Positions 17,019 through 24,579 of a stretch of DNA of 64,000 nucleotides are shown piece after piece. A model generated the notes under the pieces. The model saw only the letters and a program-made list of their open reading frames with translations, ran no database searches and was not told the origin of the DNA. Origin of the DNA: Marininema mesophilum (lineage in GTDB: Bacteria > Bacillota > Bacilli > Thermoactinomycetales > DSM-45169); assembly GCF_900106775.1 (NCBI RefSeq), contig NZ_FNNQ01000001.1, positions 310,001-374,000 on the forward strand. Direction: 5' to 3'. The first letter of the stretch is position 1, and every line of letters starts with the position of its first letter. The translations under genes and the position numbers were made by a program.

Positions 17019-18842
17019 CTACCTCCCTTCTTGAATGACTGTAGGTAAGACCTTAAATTCATCCACTTCGATCAACCCGATATCGGTGATCTTCCATTTC
17101 GGACTCGTTACTAGAGATAAAAAGGATAAGTGCATAAAGGGAACATGAAGCTGACAACCAAGCTCTTCCTTAGCCAACCGATGCAGATTCGACACCGTAT
17201 CGGCCAACTCTTTTCCCGATAATAAGTCGGTCATTAGACCTCCGACAGGCAAGGGCAGGTCGCCAACTACTTTTCCGTCCGCGATCATCGCAATCCCACC
17301 GCCCATAGCGATCACCCTGTTTACAGCCATCGCCATATCCTCGTAGTTGGTACCGGTCACGATCAGGTTGTGGGTATCATGGGCTACACTTTCAGCAATC
17401 GCTCCCCGTTGAAGCGTCATCCCTGTCACAAAAGTTTTTCCAATTCCGCCACCTCGTCCATGTCGTTCAAGAACAAGCAAGGGAAGGACGTCCCTTTGCA
17501 AACAAGGTTGGATAACTCCCTCCTGCACATTGAGTTCAAACTCCTGCGCTCCTGTCAGGTTCTGATCAGGGATCACCTCAATCGCCCGCACCCGGGCCTT
17601 TGACCGATCCACCGCTGAAATGTGAAGATCACTTGCCTTCACTTTTTCCCGCTTCACCGATCCCTTCACAGTTTCCGGATAGGTATAGGCAGGTAGCTCG
17701 ATCGTGAGATTCCCTTTTTCTGCGGCTTTTCTCCCATTAAGATAAACCGAATCGACGGTCATTTGTTCTAAGTCGGACAGTACCGCAATATCCGCTCGTT
17801 TTCCTGGGGCGAGCACCCCTACATCTCGAAAGCCAAAGTGGGTGGCTGGATTGATCGTTACCATCTGGATCGCTTCAACAGGGTCCACCCCACAGGCAAT
17901 CGTACGGCGGACAATATCGTTCATATGACCATCGTTGAGCAAATCCTCTGGCACCATATCATCGGAGACCAATACAGCACGACGGGAATCCATCCCCTCC
18001 TCGGTAATGGCCCGTATACACTCTGCCATATTGCGCTGAGAAGAACCTTCTCGCATAAATACGGTCACACCATACCGAAGTTTCTCCACCATTTCTTCCT
18101 TTGTCGTTGTCTCATGACAGGAAATATGGGTACCTCCACTAATGATATGAGCCGCCAACTCTTTCCCAAACAGGGCGGGAGCGTTTCCCTCTACCGTCTT
18201 CCCGAGGCTGTGCGTATAGGCGACAGAAGCGATTTGATCATCTAAGATGTGGGAGGCATATTTATAAACCGGATGCACGTTACTAAAGCCTTGGATTTCT
18301 CCGATACCCTGTACCCAGGAATCCGTCAGCAACTCCGCCATATCCTTGGAAGAGACATCCATCCCCGCAGTTTCAAGGCCAGGAGCATCGGGTGTCCGAC
18401 AAGGAACGGTAAACCTAACCTGATGAGGGAGGGTTTTCGCCTCCTCGATCATCGCCTTCATCCCCATCACACCAAGGACATTGCCGATCTCGTGAGGATC
18501 TGCCACCAGGGTTGTCGTTCCTGTAGGAATCGATAAGCGAGAAAATTCAGTCACCGTGAGCATGGCACTTTCAAAATGCATATGGGAATCGATAAAACCC
18601 GGTGCGATAAACTTTCCTGCCACATTTTCCACGTGAGTAGATGGACCCATCAATTCTGAGGCATCCCCTAGGAGTAAAATCTTCTCTCCTTTTATCGCTA
18701 CATCGGCCTCATAAATCTCGCGAGTGATTACATTGATCACATAACCTCCTTGGAGTACGAGATCTGCGTATTGTGCGGAGTCCAGCAAGGTGTCAATCAG
18801 CCGCCTCCAGTGAACGGCTTCCTTTATTCTATGGGTATCCAC
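17019..18842 (-). CDS. ade: Adenine deaminase (AdeC family)
   Basis: A protein of about 607 residues matching microbial adenine deaminases (B. subtilis AdeC is 577). Visible motifs are PGFIDSHMHFESAML, the GTTTLVADPHEIGNV loop, ISCHETT, SDDMVPEDLLNDGH and VAHDTHNLIVTG in the C-terminal domain. It would turn adenine into hypoxanthine and ammonia using two metal ions. I prefer the GTG at 18842, eleven bases after AAGGAG; an in-frame ATG at 18872 inside the BMC-P gene has no ribosome site. About 30 residues precede the usual family start and could be a targeting extension. It is flanked directly by shell genes. Confidence 0.88.
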   Translation of the reverse strand: MDTHRIKEAVHWRRLIDTLLDSAQYADLVLQGGYVINVITREIYEADVAIKGEKILLLGDASELMGPSTHVENVAGKFIAPGFIDSHMHFESAMLTVTEFSRLSIPTGTTTLVADPHEIGNVLGVMGMKAMIEEAKTLPHQVRFTVPCRTPDAPGLETAGMDVSSKDMAELLTDSWVQGIGEIQGFSNVHPVYKYASHILDDQIASVAYTHSLGKTVEGNAPALFGKELAAHIISGGTHISCHETTTKEEMVEKLRYGVTVFMREGSSQRNMAECIRAITEEGMDSRRAVLVSDDMVPEDLLNDGHMNDIVRRTIACGVDPVEAIQMVTINPATHFGFRDVGVLAPGKRADIAVLSDLEQMTVDSVYLNGRKAAEKGNLTIELPAYTYPETVKGSVKREKVKASDLHISAVDRSKARVRAIEVIPDQNLTGAQEFELNVQEGVIQPCLQRDVLPLLVLERHGRGGGIGKTFVTGMTLQRGAIAESVAHDTHNLIVTGTNYEDMAMAVNRVIAMGGGIAMIADGKVVGDLPLPVGGLMTDLLSGKELADTVSNLHRLAKEELGCQLHVPFMHLSFLSLVTSPKWKITDIGLIEVDEFKVLPTVIQEGR

Positions 18843-18850
18843 GGCTTGAT

Positions 18851-19129
18851 TCACTCCTTCCTCACCTGACATTGGATGCTATCAATAATTCCAACGATGG
18901 CTGCGTCTACAGGTGCATGATCCTGGGGAATTGCTCTAGCGGCCACACTACCTGTTACATAAATCACCTGCTCCCCCACCCCAGCGCCAACAGTATCCAC
19001 CGTGATCAGAGGAGCCCCCATAAATTCCCCTTCAGGGGATATCGGCTGGGTAATCAAGAGCTTACTCCCTACCAGTTTCTCATCCTTCCGTGTAGCAACT
19101 GCTATCCCTATCACGCGGCCCAGTTGCAT
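18851..19129 (-). CDS. BMC-P microcompartment vertex protein (EutN/CcmL family)
   Basis: A 92-residue pentameric vertex protein. The family pattern is clear: MQLGRVIGIAVATRK at the N-terminus, LLITQP, a VDTVGAGVGEQVIYVTGSVAAR core and AIVGIIDSI near the end. Pentamers cap the twelve corners of the icosahedral shell, so its presence shows that a closed microcompartment is likely. It is the only BMC-P gene in the window. GAGGGG precedes the ATG, and its 3' end serves as ribosome site for adenine deaminase. Confidence 0.93.
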   Translation of the reverse strand: MQLGRVIGIAVATRKDEKLVGSKLLITQPISPEGEFMGAPLITVDTVGAGVGEQVIYVTGSVAARAIPQDHAPVDAAIVGIIDSIQCQVRKE

Positions 19130-19145
19130 TGTTTTTCCCCTCTTC

Positions 19146-19880
19146 CTATCGCGTCTCGATCCGTATCCCTAGTTCCTTTGCCGTATCCAAGGCGAGCGGA
19201 GTGATCATCGCTCCTTTGGAGACAACGATCATATGCCCGTTTTCCTTCTCTGCAAAGAAACGTACCTGTTCCTCAGTAACTAATTCCCTCTGTCCTCTAC
19301 CCTTTGTTTCCAGCCAAGATACTAACTCTTTATTCTCCAGGAAATCGATCCCAAGCGCCGCCGCGTCAGCCATCCGCTGACGATAGTTTCTTTGTAGCAA
19401 AACCCCTCCCCCACGTCCTGCACCACCAAATCCTGCGCTGTGAGGGGGCTTAAGATCGACTGTCTCTTTTGGAATCCCTACCCTTTTACCTTTTAAAAGG
19501 GAGTGAAGCACAAGTGCACAGAAAGGGTCCGCATCATCCAGTTCGATTAAGCGTGCTAGAAAAGAGAGTGACGGTGTAGGAAGCAAGAGAAGCTGGGTTC
19601 GCCGCTTCATCTCGTTGAGCCACGTCTCTACATGCCCATCCACTTGCCGGATTGGCCAAGGGAGAGTAGCAGAAACTTCTCCCTGGACCCATACCTCTGG
19701 CACGATCCCTTTTTGTGCTAAGAATCCATAGAGTGAGGGCGTCTCTGCCATCGCTGCCCCAGCAGGGGTGAGTAGAATGACAACACTCCCTGCACTCGAT
19801 GGCAACCTTTCCTGGTTGTGACAAAGGATATGGAGCAATGCCTGTTCAACTTCCCCTGAATAACCCCATGTACGGGTCAT
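19146..19880 (-). CDS. Microcompartment-associated flavoprotein-like protein
   Basis: The 244-residue product resembles Dfp/HFCD-type flavoproteins found in other microcompartment operons: a hydrophobic first strand (SVVILLTPAG), a PTPSLSFLARLIELDDADPF stretch where FMN-binding proteins have an Asn/Ser-rich loop, and VLHSLLKGKRVGIP. A second segment near the C-terminus, GAMITPLALDTAKELGI, recurs in BMC-associated proteins. Function is unknown. FMN could link it to the prenyl-FMN enzymes encoded upstream, but that is speculation. The start is at GTG/ATG near the stop of the preceding BMC-H gene; the ribosome site is weak. Confidence 0.6.
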   Translation of the reverse strand: MTRTWGYSGEVEQALLHILCHNQERLPSSAGSVVILLTPAGAAMAETPSLYGFLAQKGIVPEVWVQGEVSATLPWPIRQVDGHVETWLNEMKRRTQLLLLPTPSLSFLARLIELDDADPFCALVLHSLLKGKRVGIPKETVDLKPPHSAGFGGAGRGGGVLLQRNYRQRMADAAALGIDFLENKELVSWLETKGRGQRELVTEEQVRFFAEKENGHMIVVSKGAMITPLALDTAKELGIRIETR

Positions 19881-19888
19881 CACCTAAC

Positions 19889-20170
19889 TCATTCTTTTCC
19901 TTTGGAGAGGAGTGCCCGCTCCACTTCTTGATGAGGACGTGGGATGACATGAACCGAGATCAGCTCACCGACACGACTCGCCGCACTTGCACCTGCATCC
20001 GTCGCCGCTTTTACTGCACCTACATCCCCTCGTACCATCACGGTAACTAATCCAAAGCCGATCTTCTCGTACCCACAGATTTCCACATTGGCCGCTTTAA
20101 CCATCGCATCCGCTGCTTCCACCGCTCCGACAAGCCCCTTTGTCTCGATCAAGCCCAATGCTTCTCCCAT
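19889..20170 (-). CDS. BMC-H hexameric shell protein
   Basis: A 93-residue single-BMC-domain protein of the PduA/EutM/CsoS1 type: EALGLIETKGLVGAVEAADAM at the start, the pore-region FGLVTVMVRGDVGAVKAAT and SVHVIPRPH near the end. Hexamers of such proteins tile the shell facets. The pore loop reads YEKIGFG, differing from the GSG-type pore loops of carboxysomal proteins, which may reflect a different permeating substrate. AAAGGAGG precedes the ATG. Confidence 0.95.
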   Translation of the reverse strand: MGEALGLIETKGLVGAVEAADAMVKAANVEICGYEKIGFGLVTVMVRGDVGAVKAATDAGASAASRVGELISVHVIPRPHQEVERALLSKGKE

Positions 20171-20206
20171 TATCCAATTCCTCCTTTAAGTAACTGAAGT
20201 GCCTTT

Positions 20207-20659
20207 TTAGCCTTCATTTCCATCCGAATCCTGCTCACTCACTCCTTGATCCCCCTGTGAAGGTGAGGGCCGGCCTTTTCCCCTTTTTCCCTTGTCACCT
20301 TTGGTAGAGAGTTTCGCCTTACTCTGATCCTTTGCGACTATTTCTTTTTGAGGCACCCTACTTGCTGCCTCAAAAAGAGGGAGGATCTTGCTATTTACTT
20401 CATTGTGAGCCCGCGGGATCACATGGGATGAGATCACCTGCCCCACTCGCTCAGCCTCCTCTCGTCCCGCTTGGACAGCAGAGGTGACTGCAGCTACATC
20501 TCCACTTAGATGAATCGTTACCCCTAGCGCCCCTCCAGCTCCAATCACTCGTTCCCAACTCGATAACGTCACATTAGCCGCCTTTAACGCCGCATCCGCC
20601 GCTGAAACGGCTGTGGTATAACCAATCGCCTCAATCATTCCTAACGCCTGTTGTGCCAT
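20207..20659 (-). CDS. BMC-H shell protein with charged C-terminal tail
   Basis: A 150-residue protein: an N-terminal BMC domain of about 90 residues (QALGMIEAIGYTTAVSAADAAL, then LGVTIHLSGDVAAV and ISSHVIPRAHNEVN), followed by a 50-residue low-complexity tail rich in Lys, Gly, Ser and Gln and ending in acidic residues. PduK and EutK also carry C-terminal extensions, often for nucleic-acid or cargo binding; this tail has no recognisable fold. The pore segment (ERVIGAGGALG) is longer than in the neighbouring BMC-H. GGGGGGAAG precedes the ATG. Confidence 0.93.
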   Translation of the reverse strand: MAQQALGMIEAIGYTTAVSAADAALKAANVTLSSWERVIGAGGALGVTIHLSGDVAAVTSAVQAGREEAERVGQVISSHVIPRAHNEVNSKILPLFEAASRVPQKEIVAKDQSKAKLSTKGDKGKRGKGRPSPSQGDQGVSEQDSDGNEG

Positions 20660-20683
20660 GGTCTTCCCCCCTCAGTCCACCGT

Positions 20684-21616
20684 TTACATCGATTGATCAA
20701 CCTCTCGTTTTACTACCTTCACCATCGCCTCCACTTCCTTCGCATCCCCTCGCAACAACAGAGCACCCTGCTCCACATGAAAGTGCACATCCGCTTCTGG
20801 GAAGGCCACAAGTACCCGTTGAAGAATTGACCAGCACTCTCCATCGCTTACTCCTTCTAGGAGAGCGGCGGCTCCTCTACCTCTCTGGGGCAATACCTTC
20901 TCTACTAATGAAGTGGGTTGTTTAGCAAAGTGGATACTTGCCCGTTTTAATCCTACTCGATTGAGACGGAGGAACAACTCCCGGAGCAAGGTGCGGAGAC
21001 GGTCTGGATTTTCTGCACCTAAACGAAGCTGGATCCCTTCTTTTCCTCGCTGAATTTCACGCTCGATTTCCGGCTGATCCTCCAATAGGACCTCGGCACT
21101 AAACAAAGGACCGATGAAGGGAGAGGGACAAGTGATGATCCCGACCGCTGAACACGTGATTCCAGCCACTTGTAACTCCTTGGAAAGCTTGGGATGAACA
21201 CTGGGAAAAAACCAAATTTCACTCCCATTTCCGAGACGACCGATTCGCTCTGGAGCCTTTGTTGGAGTAGCGTGCGAACTGCCATGTGTTTGAAACAGCG
21301 ATAATCGCTGAAGTGATACTCGTTCATCCTTAGCAACTCCGGAAGTATTTGATTTCCTTGTTTCTACATTTCTTGGAGTTACTGATGTGGAATCACCTTG
21401 ATAAAGAGGAGAAAGTCGTTTTTGACGTTGTTCTTGTTGATAATTGGGCCTTCGGATATTCGCTGGTGCTGATGGTACAGGGGAGGTCGATGACTGCGAA
21501 CCGTGTGGAACTTGGGATGGGATGGTTAACTCCTTCGCTGTTTTCTTAGTCCTTGAGTGTCCCCTGTCCTTTGCCAAAATCTCCTCTACCATCTGCTTCA
21601 TAAACTGCTCCGCCAC
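20684..21616 (-). CDS. Unassigned BMC-operon protein with encapsulation-type N-terminus and degenerate BMC-like C-terminus
   Basis: A 310-residue protein that I cannot assign to a named family. Residues 1-16 (MAEQFMKQMVEEILAK) form an amphipathic helix like known encapsulation peptides. Residues about 20-115 are a Ser/Thr/Pro/Gln-rich linker. The last 70 residues resemble a divergent BMC domain: AALLEGVSDGE at the position of ALGLIET and LLRGDAKEVEAMVKVV at the position of the conserved RGD-VAAV strand and helix, about 39 residues later (43 in the canonical shell protein). It lies between shell genes. A scaffold or cargo adaptor is a plausible role. GTG start after AGGAGGTGAGG. Confidence 0.6.
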   Translation of the reverse strand: MAEQFMKQMVEEILAKDRGHSRTKKTAKELTIPSQVPHGSQSSTSPVPSAPANIRRPNYQQEQRQKRLSPLYQGDSTSVTPRNVETRKSNTSGVAKDERVSLQRLSLFQTHGSSHATPTKAPERIGRLGNGSEIWFFPSVHPKLSKELQVAGITCSAVGIITCPSPFIGPLFSAEVLLEDQPEIEREIQRGKEGIQLRLGAENPDRLRTLLRELFLRLNRVGLKRASIHFAKQPTSLVEKVLPQRGRGAAALLEGVSDGECWSILQRVLVAFPEADVHFHVEQGALLLRGDAKEVEAMVKVVKREVDQSM

Positions 21617-21632
21617 TTCCCCTCACCTCCTT

Positions 21633-21896
21633 CTATAACATCCGGTTTAGATCAGAATGAGGATGCGGGATCACATTGGCGGCAATCAGCTCTCCTCCTG
21701 TGATGGTATGAGCTTCTTTACCCGCCGCAACTGCAGCCTGTACCGCGGCTACATCCCCATCCACAATCACCGTCACCAAGCCTGACCCTACACGCTTGAT
21801 ATCAACCATCCGAACATTGGCCGCTTTACACATGGTATCAAGTGCCTCCAGTGCCGCTACCAAACTTCTGGTTTCCACCAATCCAATCGATGGCAT
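21633..21896 (-). CDS. BMC-H hexameric shell protein
   Basis: An 87-residue BMC-domain protein: SIGLVETRSLVAALEALDTM, the pore-region VGSGLVTVIVDGDVAAVQAAV and AANVIPHPHSDL. The pore loop has the common GSG type, unlike the other two BMC-H proteins encoded here, so the shell would have at least two pore chemistries. The second of two ATG codons is six bases after AGGAGG. It is the first shell gene in transcription order, directly after ubiD. Confidence 0.95.
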   Translation of the reverse strand: MPSIGLVETRSLVAALEALDTMCKAANVRMVDIKRVGSGLVTVIVDGDVAAVQAAVAAGKEAHTITGGELIAANVIPHPHSDLNRML

Positions 21897-21906
21897 CATA
21901 CACCTC

Positions 21907-23250
21907 CTACTCTAAATAGTTACGAAGATCGATAGACTCTGCGCCAGGTATCCTAGCCCGGCGAAACATGTTCTCTTTCCCCAAGGGATACGTAGCATCC
22001 AACCCCATCTTCGCAGAAACTCCCCTAAGCTCATGGGAAGGTTCCAAGGGAGAACCATTGGCACCTGGTACGATCATCAGGTCCTGATCCGCTTGAAAAC
22101 GGGTGGCAATCGCCCATTCCACATCCTCGAGGTCCCAGATGTTCACATCTTTATTCACAACTACCACATGCTTTAGATCTTTATCTCCAGCAAAAGCGGC
22201 GAGTAGCGCTTGCTTCGCGTCTCCCTCTTTATGTTTCTCGATTTGTATAATCGCGTGGAAGCGGCCAGCACCTGGCATCGTGATATGAACATCCTGAATA
22301 CCCGGAACCACCTGCCTTACAGTGGCGAGAAGGGTCGCTTCCCTTGTCAGCGCCATGGGTAATTTCTCTTCACAACTAGCCGGTAAAATCGTCTGCCAAA
22401 TGGGTTCATTGCGGTGAGTAATCGCCGATATTTCTACTATCGGCTGATCCCCCTCCCCACCGTAATAACCGCCTAGTTCCGCAAAAACTCCCTCATACTC
22501 CCTTACATTAGGAAGCACCCGTCCTTCGAAGACGACTTCTGCCTCCGCTAACACCTCCAGATCCACCGTGCGACAAGCAACTACATCCAGCCCTTCCCCT
22601 ACCAAGGCACCTGCTACATCCAATTTATCGGTGTCGTACAGATGGGTACTCACTTGCGAGGCGAGAACTGCCGCAGGGATCACGCCAAACATCACCGCGA
22701 TCTCCATAGATTCTCCCTGGGCCTCTAGTTGACGGTACTGTTCCTGTAAACCCGGCGAAGTAATAACGATATTGGTCCGATTGCCCCCCAGAAATTTCAT
22801 TCGCCGAATCGAAGTGTATCGCTTCTTCCCATCTGGACCCTTTACCACTAACAAACCAGAGACATAATAATCGCCACAATCCTCCTCATGGTAACGACAC
22901 ACCGGGAAATCAGCGTCCAAATCCCCAGGCTCTAAGATCACATTCTCCTGAACGGGGGCTTTCTCAACCCGACGGGTAGCAATCGGATTCGTAATCCCAC
23001 GTATCAAGTGAGGGAGCATATCAGTGGGGGCGATACCCATACTTTCCGCTATCCGCTTCCGATCCCCACCGATCCCGACGATCATCGGTACCGAGTACCC
23101 CGTAATTTGTTCAAAGAGGAGTGGTGTTCGCCCCTGAAATTGTTTCACCACCGCCCCTAGCTCAAATTCTGGATCTACAGGCTTCACTACCCGCCGGAGA
23201 GTATCGGTCTCGGTCCAATAATTGATAAGTTGGCGTATATTCTTGATCAT
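21907..23250 (-). CDS. UbiD-family prenyl-FMN-dependent decarboxylase
   Basis: A 447-residue UbiD-family (de)carboxylase. Recognisable regions are the N-terminal IKNIRQLINYWTETDTLRRV, PVCRYHEEDCGDYYVSG, YTSIRRMKFLGGNRTNIVI around the cofactor site, and DVNIWDLEDVEWAIATRFQ near the end. The family reversibly decarboxylates unsaturated, aromatic or heteroaromatic acids with prenylated FMN. Its start overlaps the ubiX stop in ATGA, so the two are coupled. It is placed between amidase and shell genes, which suggests that decarboxylation is a step of the microcompartment pathway. Substrate unknown. Confidence 0.92.
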   Translation of the reverse strand: MIKNIRQLINYWTETDTLRRVVKPVDPEFELGAVVKQFQGRTPLLFEQITGYSVPMIVGIGGDRKRIAESMGIAPTDMLPHLIRGITNPIATRRVEKAPVQENVILEPGDLDADFPVCRYHEEDCGDYYVSGLLVVKGPDGKKRYTSIRRMKFLGGNRTNIVITSPGLQEQYRQLEAQGESMEIAVMFGVIPAAVLASQVSTHLYDTDKLDVAGALVGEGLDVVACRTVDLEVLAEAEVVFEGRVLPNVREYEGVFAELGGYYGGEGDQPIVEISAITHRNEPIWQTILPASCEEKLPMALTREATLLATVRQVVPGIQDVHITMPGAGRFHAIIQIEKHKEGDAKQALLAAFAGDKDLKHVVVVNKDVNIWDLEDVEWAIATRFQADQDLMIVPGANGSPLEPSHELRGVSAKMGLDATYPLGKENMFRRARIPGAESIDLRNYLE

Positions 23251-23813
23251 CGGGACCCTTCTTTCTCCCCCCAACGGGCGAGTAACTCATGTTCAATACC
23301 AAAGGAGTCCAGAATCCGTGCCACCATGAAGTTGACAAGCTCCCAAATCTCTGTTGGCCGATGATAGAAGCCAGGAGCCGCCGGCATGATCATCGCCCCC
23401 GCACGGGTCAGTTGCGTCATATTCTCTAGATGGATCAGATGTAAGGGAGTTTCCCTTGTCACTATGATCAACTTCCGTTGCTCCTTTAGCACCACACTCG
23501 CCGTTCGGCTCAGCAAAGTATCCCCTACGCCGTTGGCAATTCCACCAAGGGTGTTCATCGAACATGGGACAATCACCATGCCATCCGTAAGAAAGGAACC
23601 ACTTGCCACAGAGGCGAAGAGATTTTGATTATCGAGGAGGGTTGCATATTTTTTTAGTTCCTCGATCTTCACTCCGCATTCAAACTGCATCACCTGTGCA
23701 CCCATCTTCGTCGCCACTACATAGGTGTCCACACCTAGTTCACTCAGGGTGCGTACAAGACTATATCCGTAAATCGAACCACTTGCGCCTGTAATGCCGA
23801 CTACGATTCGCAT
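23247..23813 (-). CDS. UbiX-like flavin prenyltransferase
   Basis: A 188-residue UbiX/Pad1 protein that prenylates FMN to make the cofactor of UbiD. Motifs include the N-terminal MRIVVGITGASGSIYGY, IVPCSMNTLGGIANG and KLIIVTRETPLHLIHLENM. It overlaps ubiD by four bases. An AGGAGGATAG ribosome site precedes the ATG. Confidence 0.94.
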   Translation of the reverse strand: MRIVVGITGASGSIYGYSLVRTLSELGVDTYVVATKMGAQVMQFECGVKIEELKKYATLLDNQNLFASVASGSFLTDGMVIVPCSMNTLGGIANGVGDTLLSRTASVVLKEQRKLIIVTRETPLHLIHLENMTQLTRAGAMIMPAAPGFYHRPTEIWELVNFMVARILDSFGIEHELLARWGEKEGSR

Positions 23814-23855
23814 CCGCTATCCTCCTTGCCTCGATCATCCACACTCCTTTGTCCC

Positions 23856-24437
23856 TTAAATCGCACTCTCCACAGGAAACTTCTCCTTCGCCCGGGTAAT
23901 ATAATCCTCAGTGGTCATCACCTCACCAAACAGCCCAATATCCCGTAATCCAGAGCGATGCATATCATCGTCCTGGGAAGCTGTAGAATCACTCAGACAG
24001 ATGATGTTATACCCATGATAAAGGGCATCCGAGGCTGTACTGCGGACACATACATTGGTCCATACCCCTGTCAGCACCACGGTATCGATTGCTTCCTCCC
24101 GCAAAAACAAATCAAAGTCCGTGTAAGAAAAGGCACTGTGCCTCCGTTTCTGTACGATGTAATCTCCCTGTGATTCATCGGGTTGAAGCTCTTCAATAAA
24201 CTGAGAACCCCAGGTCCCTTTGATTGCATGGACTGGGCGCACACGAAAGTCCGCATCATTCTTACGATGGGTCTCCTGGACAAATACCACTTGAATTCCC
24301 TGTGCATGGGCAAAGTTGACTGTTTCTTTGATATTGGGGACGATTTTTTCACCGTTTTCGCACCGTAGTGCCGCTTGAGGCCCGATAAAATCATTCAGCA
24401 TATCAATAATGACAAGTGCATGTTTGTTTCCTTTCAT
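23856..24437 (-). CDS. Isochorismatase-family cysteine hydrolase (carbamoyl-type amidase)
   Basis: A 193-residue alpha/beta hydrolase of the isochorismatase superfamily. The Asp-Lys-Cys triad is visible: Asp in LVIIDMLNDF, Lys in YIVQKRRHSAF and Cys in TGVWTNVCVRST. Relatives hydrolyse N-carbamoylsarcosine, ureidoacrylate (RutB), biuret and nicotinamide. The neighbours favour a ureido or carbamoyl substrate left after ring opening, but sequence alone does not decide. AAAGGATGG precedes the ATG. A 142-base gap without a terminator separates it from the allantoinase-like gene upstream. Confidence 0.85.
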   Translation of the reverse strand: MKGNKHALVIIDMLNDFIGPQAALRCENGEKIVPNIKETVNFAHAQGIQVVFVQETHRKNDADFRVRPVHAIKGTWGSQFIEELQPDESQGDYIVQKRRHSAFSYTDFDLFLREEAIDTVVLTGVWTNVCVRSTASDALYHGYNIICLSDSTASQDDDMHRSGLRDIGLFGEVMTTEDYITRAKEKFPVESAI

Positions 24438-24579
24438 TCTCCAACCATCCTTTCAAGTTCTCGTATTCAGGAATAAAGATTAATCAGAATAGGTGAGTGG
24501 GAGAATGAGAGGATCAAAAGGGCCATTTGGACCATTTACCCCTCATTCGCCTCCTCATCAGTTACCATCGCTTGATTAT

